From Rhodosporidiobolus odoratus (lineage: Eukaryota > Basidiomycota > Microbotryomycetes > Sporidiobolales > Sporidiobolaceae): DNA of 64,000 bases. This document shows positions 57,381-64,000 of this stretch, piece after piece. The DNA is taken from contig JAOANU010000017.1 in the NCBI GenBank assembly GCA_034387635.1, positions 744,001 through 808,000 on the forward strand. Reading direction: 5' to 3'. The translations under genes were made by a program, and so were the position numbers. The notes under the pieces are model-generated. The model searched no databases and had not been told where the DNA came from. It saw nothing but the letters and a program-made list of their open reading frames with translations. How positions within the stretch are numbered: the first letter of the stretch is position 1; each line of letters begins with the position of its first letter.

Positions 57381-59692
57381 ATGCCCGCCTGGTCTCCTCC
57401 CATTCCCGTCTGCTCAGCCAGTCAGAAGGAATCGTTCGCGTACGAATCTACCGGTGCGCTTCACTCTCTCAGTCCCTTACACTGGCCTTTCCACGCACGC
57501 CTGCTGACCTCTCTCACGGGGCAGTCAAGCGATGGCCCGTCATTCTGACCGGGGTGGTCGACGAGATTTGCAAAATCAACGGCGAGTTGACCTCGTCGAC
57601 CGAAGAAGGAGCCAAGGAAAAGATGGCCGAGGGCAAGCAGCTCATCAACGATATTGGAGGAATCATCTATGAGATGAGGCACGACCGCGTCCTTTCTCCT
57701 ATCAAGGGTACGCCTTCTCTCCTTTACCTTTTCTTTTCTTTTCCCGAGATCTCCAGAATTTGACCGTGCTGACTGTATTGGGCGTGTACAGCTACGCTTC
57801 CTCCCAACTATACGGACGTGTACAAGAAGGAGCTTGAGCAGCTAGCCGCGAAAGGGCAGGACACGTGGTTCTCTGCTCCTTGGTTATTTGCTGAATGCGT
57901 GCGTTTTCCTCTCTGTACCGTTCCAACCCAGCTGCGTCACGATTGCGCGCTTTCCCAGCCACGAGTGCCCCTCCTACATACTGACGCTGCTCATCCGAAC
58001 AGTACTTGTACCGCCGCCTCTCCTCGCTGTTGGCCGTCACCACCCACTGGCCTCACTTCGATCCCTTCGGCTCGCAAAAGCTCTCCACCTGGCGCTCATC
58101 CGCCTCCGGCGCCGCCGCCCTCGCCAAGTCTCTCCAGTCCCTCGTCGCCTCTTCGTCTGAGCCTCTCACTCTCGAGAAGGACGAAGAGAAACTCCGCCTC
58201 GACTTTATCGCCATTGCCGAAGCGTGCCTCTGGGGTAACGCGACTGATCTGAGCTTGTTGACGAGCTTAAGTCATGATGAGATCAAGATGTTGCAGAGTG
58301 TGGAGAGGGGGCAGAGCTTTTTGTTGAAGAACGACTTTGAGAAGGTTTGGAGTGAGGTCAAGGGGTTGAAGGGCGGACGGATCGATCTCGTTCTGGACAA
58401 CGTGCGTCTATCTTCCTAAGCTTCAGGCTTCGATCTTGACGCTGACCCACTTGTGAATTTCCTCGTCGTGCTTTTCCTTCTTTCCGTGCTCATTGCACCT
58501 ACACCTACCTCCCCCCCAAAACACCCCACCTACACCCTTCGATCCTCCCTACGCTCTCTTCAGTCCGGCTTCGAGCTCTTCACCGACCTCGTCCTAGCCG
58601 ATTGGCTTGTCACCCTCTCGCCCTTCGTCTCCGAAGTCGTCATCCACCCTAAGCTCCTCCCCTGGTTCGTTTCGGACGTGTACGTACTCTTTCTTGCCTT
58701 TTCCCTTAGTCATGTTCTCACAAGAAACCCCTCCCCGCAGTCAACCTCACGACTTCCTCATCCTCCTCTCCACGTTGAAAGACGAATCCTTCTTCCCTGC
58801 CGATGCCGGTTTGTCGGACGAGGACAAGCAGGCTCTTGCGGCGTTGTCTGCTAGGTGGGAGAAGTATGCTGAGCAGGGAGTGTTCAAGCTTAGCGTCCCG
58901 AAGGAGCTCAAGCAGAGTGAGGCTGGAGGAGAAATGGCGGACTGTGCGTCTTCCTCCCTTCCTTGACGCCGCCTAATCGTGCGGTACACACATCGAAATG
59001 GTGGCTCAGGATCGCTGACTAGGCTGTTTCCTGCAGTCTGGACTACCCCGTTGCCTTTCTGTGACCTTCCTACCGCCGCGCCAGAGCTGCTCAAGGAGTT
59101 GAAGAAGAGTGACCTAGTTATCTTCAAGGGTGACCTGAACTACCGTGCGTTTCTCTGCGATACTCTGCTCCCGTTTCGTTTCTCGTCGAGCTCCTCCCCT
59201 CCAAGGGAGAGAAACAAGAGCTAACATCCCTTCCTACGCTCGCCTCGGTAGGTAAACTCGTCAGCGATGCCTGGTGGCCTACTACCACTCCCTTCGAAGA
59301 GGCTCTCGGTTGGTCCTACCTTCTTCTTCGCCTCCTCTCCGAGCCGTCTTTGCTTACTGCCTTTATCGCCCAACCCCGCCTTGCCCGTCTCATGCGCCTT
59401 CCGCTCTGCTTTGAACATGGTCAACCCCGCAGGTCCCCTCCGCGGTCACTTCCCGCTCCTCTCACTCCGAACTTGCAAGGCCGACACAGTCTGCGGTCTC
59501 GCCGAGGGTGTGGAAGAAAGGGTTCAGAAGGAGGATGAGAAGTGGAGGGTCAATGGGAAGTATGTGATGTCCTTTCTTGCTTATCACCGTTCTAGGCGTG
59601 TTGCAAGGCAGAGAAGGCGACGTACTGACGGCGTACGGCTTTTGTGCAGGTACGCGGTCGTTTCATTCTGCCCGAGGGACGGACCCAAGTAG
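57381..59692 (+). CDS. DUF89/ARMT1-like metal-dependent phosphatase
   Basis: The ATG at 57381 opens an exon ending KESFAYEST, spliced to VKRWPVILTGVVDEICK (about 57528). Several exons follow: LPPNYTDVYKKELEQL (about 57795), WLFAECYLYRRL, and IDLVLDNSGFELFTDLVLAD with the DN-G-E metal-binding core (about 58381-58600). Then come HPKLLPWFVSDV, DLVIFKGDLNYRKL (about 59110-59255), a diagnostic block with Lys/Asp phosphate binding, and the end WRVNGKYAVVSFCPRDGPK. This is the subfamily III DUF89 architecture of yeast YMR027W and human ARMT1, which act as phosphatases on fructose-1-phosphate-like damaged sugar phosphates. Cytosolic role is inferred. The length is normal, and no break was seen. Confidence 0.8.
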
Positions 59693-60872
59693 ACGTCAAT
59701 GCCACTTAGGCAGTTGACAATAAGTATAGAGCCGGCAAGAAGAAGAAGACATAAATCGCATGCTACTGCTCCCGCTGGGACCCGCAGGAAGATGCGAGGG
59801 AACGTCGCAGCGTGGACTTGTATTATTCGACGGCCTTCTCAAATTGGCTGGGCAAGAGGACGTTGCAGGTCTCTGCGGGCCAGGGCCAAGCCGTGCCCTG
59901 AAGCGCGTTCGCGGTGATTGCAAGGGGATCCCTACTGACTGGCCATCCGCGGGAGTGACGCTGGACTCGACATGGAGCCAAGGTAGAGGAAGAAGACGAT
60001 TCTTGCCTTTTCTCCTCGACTGCTTACGTGGCGCCCTCACGTATCCGATATCCGAAAAGGGTATCCAGTTTCTGCGCTGGATGTGGCCTTCCGAAGAGTT
60101 TGGCCTTTTCGTTGTGCTCGATGCATGAATGGGCTCGAGCCTTCCGGTCCACCCGACCGCCCGTCCGCCCTGGCTCGCTTCTTTCTTCCTTCTTCCGCTC
60201 ATCCGTTGACTTCTCTCCCGGCCTTCGCGTACACCTACCTTGCACTCGCTTACTACCTAACAAGATCCTTCTCCTTCGTCCTCGTCTCGGCCCGTCCGTC
60301 CGCGTACACCCTCGTCATCCCTCTCCCGACCACCCAAGACGACTCATGATCCGGCGCTACGACGAATACCTCGCTCACTCGAGCCATGACCCTGAACACC
60401 GGGACAAAGCTGCAGCGGACCGAGATCGGTCGGAAAAGCAGGACAAGAACAGTACGTCCTCTTCTCCCCAGCGGGAAAGGCGTGCGAATTGCAGCTGACT
60501 CTCGCGGTGACACCAAACGAACAGCTCTCTGAAGCGAACGCGACAAGCTGAAACCTGCTCTCTCTGCTTTGACACCGACCGCGGCCTGCGACAGGAAACC
60601 TAACGTGGGGAATGGAGCGCCATCATCAAGACGGCAAGGCAGACTATCGAGTCTTTGCCGCCTCCGCCCTGCGATGCAGGTCCGAGTCGGTCCAAGGCGT
60701 ACAGAGCGCTCTGGAACGAACGGAAGCACCAGATCTCAGGTACCAACGTAGGAGGGGAGAGGGAAGACGTTATACCTCATGATGAGCAACGAGGGATTGC
60801 TGCAGGTTAGCAGCTCCTTGCTCGTCCGGCGCCCCGAGTCTCCTCCCTTCCTTCACTGACCTCTAGTTGAAA
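59693..60872. other. intergenic, possible small exons
   Basis: An ATG at 60346 begins a 36-codon frame (MIRRYDEYLAHSSHDPEHRD) ending at a GTACGT donor. A second open segment lies at about 60594-60738. They could be 5' exons of the gene at 60873, but I could not make the frames join, so they are left unassigned. A CCGCGG at 59947 has no family gene next to it. Confidence 0.35.
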
Positions 60873-61978
60873 ATGTCAGGGCCCTTCCTCAAGCCAGTGC
60901 TCTCAGACGCCATCGTGCAAACCGACACGGAGGAAGCCGTCGTGCCCCTTGTCGTCACCCGCCCATCGTCTCACATCTTCTTTGCCGACATTGACGCTCC
61001 TGCCAAAGAGTTCAAGACGCATGTGGTTGAGCTGAAGGGTAATCTCGCAGCTCTTAAATGTAGGTCACGATCCCTCTTGTTCCTCCTCGACCTTCGCAAC
61101 TTGGCCGACTTTGTTCTGACTCCGTTGCCCCGTCTTGATGATGCAGGCCTACGCTCTGACCCCATCTCACCCGGCGCCTTCTCCTGCGAACACACTCGTT
61201 CCGACTTCTTCACCTGCATAGAACCTTTTACCGCTGCTCTTTTCAGGCCTTTCTTTGGTATCATCCCCTCGAGTTGGAAGAACCGAGCAGAATGAAGACG
61301 CTCTGGAGATAGGGGTGGGCCAAGTTTTGGATTTGGTCAGCGAGAATCAGGACCGCGGGTTACAGGGTCGCATCGGTCGCCGCTCTCTCGTCATTGAGCG
61401 AGAGCAGTTCCTGTTGAGCACGCCTGCGTACGTTTTTGCTCTCCCTTACATTCTCCATCTCATACTTGCATGGACACTCGAGACTAACGGCCTTGTCTCC
61501 TCGTCCGCAGTCTTCCAATCGCCCCTCAGCTGCTCGGCAGCCCCGCCAGGTCTCGCTCAACCTTGTAGAGATCTCAACTTTCCACGGACTCCTCATCATC
61601 CTCGTCGCTGTCGCCTGTATGATGGGCGCCTTCTTCGCGCCCCTCTACCTCCGCGTCGACCCCACCGAGGAGCTCGACGAGGAGAAGTGGATCGACCTTA
61701 CCGCCTCTCCCGTCCACGTCGTCCCTCGCCAAGCCATCCGCTACTACCGCCGCCCTTCCGAGGTCCCGGTCCGCCCTCTCCCGTACACCATGGAAGAAGT
61801 CGAGGATCTCCAGATCGGCTCTTCTGACCTCCACCTCGTCAGCGACCTCCCTTTCAACCCCGTCCTCAATGCATCTCTCGCCAACGTCGTCCTCCCTACC
61901 TCGACCACTTTCGACTTCCCTGCGGAGTCGCAGGGTGATTTCGAGCACCTCTGGTGGAGGCGCCCTGCTGACGAGTAA
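60873..61978 (+). CDS. single-span membrane protein, unknown
   Basis: From the ATG at 60873, exons appear to join MSGPFLKPVLSDAIVQTDTE, then ALTPSHPAPSPANT (about 61150), then VSSPRVGRTEQNEDALEIGV, then IEREQFLLSTPA (about 61390-61428). The last exon (about 61511-61978) carries SLNLVEISTFHGLLIILVAV, a clear membrane span (about 61590-61650), and a 110-residue tail ending HLWWRRPADE. No family is recognised. The internal introns are weakly supported, and the start may lie further upstream. The last exon is the most secure part. Confidence 0.45.
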
Positions 61979-63151
61979 GCGCTTGGGCTCGGCCGCTTCT
62001 CCCCTGGTTTCTGGTGAGCCTTCTTTTTCTTCTCGTCTTACCCTCGCTCTCTCTTCCCAGTTCTCGCGCACCCTGCTGATCGCCTTTACCGTCTTTACAG
62101 CTCTTCATCTGGTCCCCTCCATCCCTCTACCTTTATCGTCGCCCCACCACTCCTCCTTGCGCCGCTTTCTTCACTACACCCGCCGCCTCTCCCGCGTCTT
62201 CCGCCAAGTTTCCGCTCGCGCCTCAGCCATCGACCAGCAACCAGCAAGTATACACCAACACTCGCCACGGCGAGAACGCCTGACCCTTCAAGCGTCTCTC
62301 CGCCGAACGGCACATCACTGCAGGATCTCCTCACCCCGAGTACACCCCAACCTCCTCATCCTCTCGGCCTTGTCTATATCGACACTCTTCTCCCTTACTA
62401 CCGATACGAGCTCACCAGATCCGAGAAGCTCTCGGCTGCTTCAGCTGGCGCCTCACAATCCGAGTACACCCATGCCCCTCGTCGGCCTCGTCTTCCACCT
62501 CTCCGCCTCCCTCCCTTCCCTCCCTCCTCGAATACCTTTACCGCGCCGGCCTTACGCCGCCGTCCTTCCGCTTTTCCTTTTGCTCATCAACGTCGCTTGA
62601 CACCAAGTCCTTCGTAGCATTCTTGTCGTAGTCTTATGCAAATTCTCGCTTATTTCCTCTCTTTTTCTCCTGCATTGCGATGGAGACCGAAATATGCTTT
62701 CCGCCGTCCACTTGCTCGGCTTTTCTGAGATTCTTGTGCCCTCAGAGCTTGTTTGAGACCGTTTGGAAGTCTTCATCGTCAGTGAAGCGAAAGACTGCGG
62801 TCAACGCAGGCGGGAAAAAATGGGGCTTTCTCCCTCCGTCTTCACCACCACTACTACCTCTGAGGTGCCAGTCACGCTCTAGGTCGGGCAAGTCAACTGT
62901 GGCGAGTAAGCACCAAGGAGCCGGATCTTGGCGGCGGGTTGTAGGCTGCAACGACCAGGGGTACTCTTTCACCCCGACTTTCTGCAGGGGAGGAAGTAAG
63001 AAACGATGCTGAGAGTTGATACAGCGCCCCCGGTGAGAACAATCATGCTACAGCGTCTAGTGTGACAACAGAAAAGTGATGGATCGATGCGACCGAGTTG
63101 TGGGCCGGCGAGGCAGATGAAGAAGAGAAATTCGAGGGAAGAACAGGGTAC
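61979..63151. other. intergenic region
   Basis: The 3' flank of the membrane-protein gene (plus) and of the double-psi beta-barrel gene (minus). Open frames here are pyrimidine- or purine-rich and lack support. Confidence 0.4.
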
Positions 63152-64000
63152 TAGGCGAAGTACCAGCTGATCGGGAACTACAGGCGCGTAGCATCGACAC
63201 GGTTAGCCACAGACAAGGACGAAACTCGGCGGGAGCGGAGGAGAAAAGACGAGGGAGAGAAACGCACGACTCCCTCGTCCTTCGTGCCCAATTTGAGGTA
63301 GGCACCGGTGGAAAGGTCGACATAACCTTCTCCCTCGCATCTATAGTAATGCCACACGTTCAATGCTTGTCAGTGGTATGTCAGGAGAAGGGGAAGAGCG
63401 AGGGGACGTAGGACGTACGAAGGACATTCATCCGCCACGACCACGTCGATTTCTCCTCCACTCCCGTCTGTACGAGTTAGCTTGATCGTCTTGCCGCAGT
63501 GAGAGCCTTTATCGTACACTGCGGTTAGGAGTCATGTTAGGCTAGTCGGAAAGGAAAGCGTGAGCGGAAAGAGGCTTGCCAGGCGTGAAAAGTGCACAGA
63601 TGAGAGCGTCATCGGAGTTGACGTCGCCGCATGCTACGCAAACCCCAGCAGGACAGTCAGCCAGAACCTCTTGAGAAGAGCGCGAGGAGTCCAAGAAAAA
63701 GAGCGTACCACCCGGATTTCCCTTTTGCTGCACATCGAACGCCGCAAGAATGATCAGCTCTTGCGGACGCTCAGTCGGAAAGTAAAGAAAGGTACGCACC
63801 TCATAGAACGTGGCCTGACCCGTATAGGTCTGTCCCGATCCCGCTGCAGACCCCGTCTCAGAAGCGGCTCCTCCAGAGGTTTTACTCGCGCTTTCCTGAC
63901 CCTTTCCATCTCCACTTCCTCCTCCTCCGCTTGACTTGGCTGCGGCCGACGACCCACCACCACCACCTCCACCGCCCGAAGACGCCGCGCTCCCGCCACC
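63152..64000 (-). CDS. double-psi beta-barrel (RlpA/barwin-like) protein, partial
   Basis: The 5' end lies beyond the right edge. Minus-strand exons read a Ser/Gly/Ala-rich linker (63802-64000), TGQATFYE at its end, a short exon with QQKGNPGG, ACGDVNSDDALICALFTP (about 63590-63640), and YDKGSHCGKTIKLTRTDG (about 63460-63520). Then come VVVADECPSC (about 63420-63450), GYVDLSTGAYLKLGT (about 63288-63340) and a final exon ending ISWYFA. This order (G-x-TFY, ACG, CGK-I, DECP-C, DLS) is the double-psi beta-barrel fold of RlpA, barwin and expansin-like fungal secreted proteins. A signal peptide would be in the missing part. Many fungal members have N-terminal Ser-rich linkers as here. Function is unknown. 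Confidence 0.75.

Noticed and set aside
1..64000. CRISPR arrays, bacterial operons, rRNA, or an autonomous transposase or reverse transcriptase gene
   Set aside because: No regularly spaced repeats, Shine-Dalgarno-led operons, rRNA-like sequence, or recognisable transposase or polymerase motifs were seen in any frame.

Overview
The window looks like nuclear DNA of a basidiomycete yeast, most likely Pucciniomycotina/Microbotryomycetes (the Rhodotorula-Sporobolomyces-Leucosporidium type). The reasons are its moderately high GC, genes cut by many short GT..AG introns (mostly 50-100 bp), pyrimidine-rich 5' leaders, tight gene spacing and recognisable fungal housekeeping proteins. The lineage is my inference; no marker gene in the window fixes it.

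Layout. 0.3-8 kb: a Ser/Gly-rich single-span membrane protein, a DUF202 membrane protein (both minus), a GRE2-like NADPH reductase and a caleosin (both plus). 8.5-15.3 kb: an HSPA12-like Hsp70 followed by two members (A, B) of a protein family I do not recognise. 15.6-29 kb: a coiled-coil protein, proteasome subunit RPN9, a vWA protein and an F-box/WD40/UIM protein resembling yeast Ufo1. 29-37 kb: a rearranged, repeat-bearing stretch holding family members C, D (broken) and E, plus a chimeric duplicate built from pieces of the vWA and Ufo1-like genes. 37.3-44 kb: APC1, the largest APC/C subunit. 44.4-49 kb: a second HSPA12-like Hsp70 (minus). 50-56 kb: four more family members (F1, F2, G, H). 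56-64 kb: uncertain small ORFs, a DUF89 phosphatase, a single-span membrane protein and the 3' part of a secreted double-psi beta-barrel protein.

The main discovery candidate is the nine-member family. Intact members are about 213-282 aa (F2 is longer). They are built from five exons joined by phase-0 introns, with an invariant 30-nt second exon, two related tryptophan-rich helical modules (exons 1 and 3) and a last exon ending in IGHRAA..HYGTTKARWEA. Members share an upstream 14-mer (TTGACCTTCTCAA-Y) about 250-340 bp before the ATG and CCGCGG boxes about 80-190 bp before it, paired 20-21 bp apart in four copies. The adjacent HSPA12-like gene at 8548 has both elements, which suggests co-regulation. 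Copies are unevenly preserved: three are truncated or broken, and two have duplicated exons. That points to rapid birth-and-death evolution. Function is unknown.

Limits: exon boundaries were read by eye from splice signals and frame continuity, and no homology search was run.
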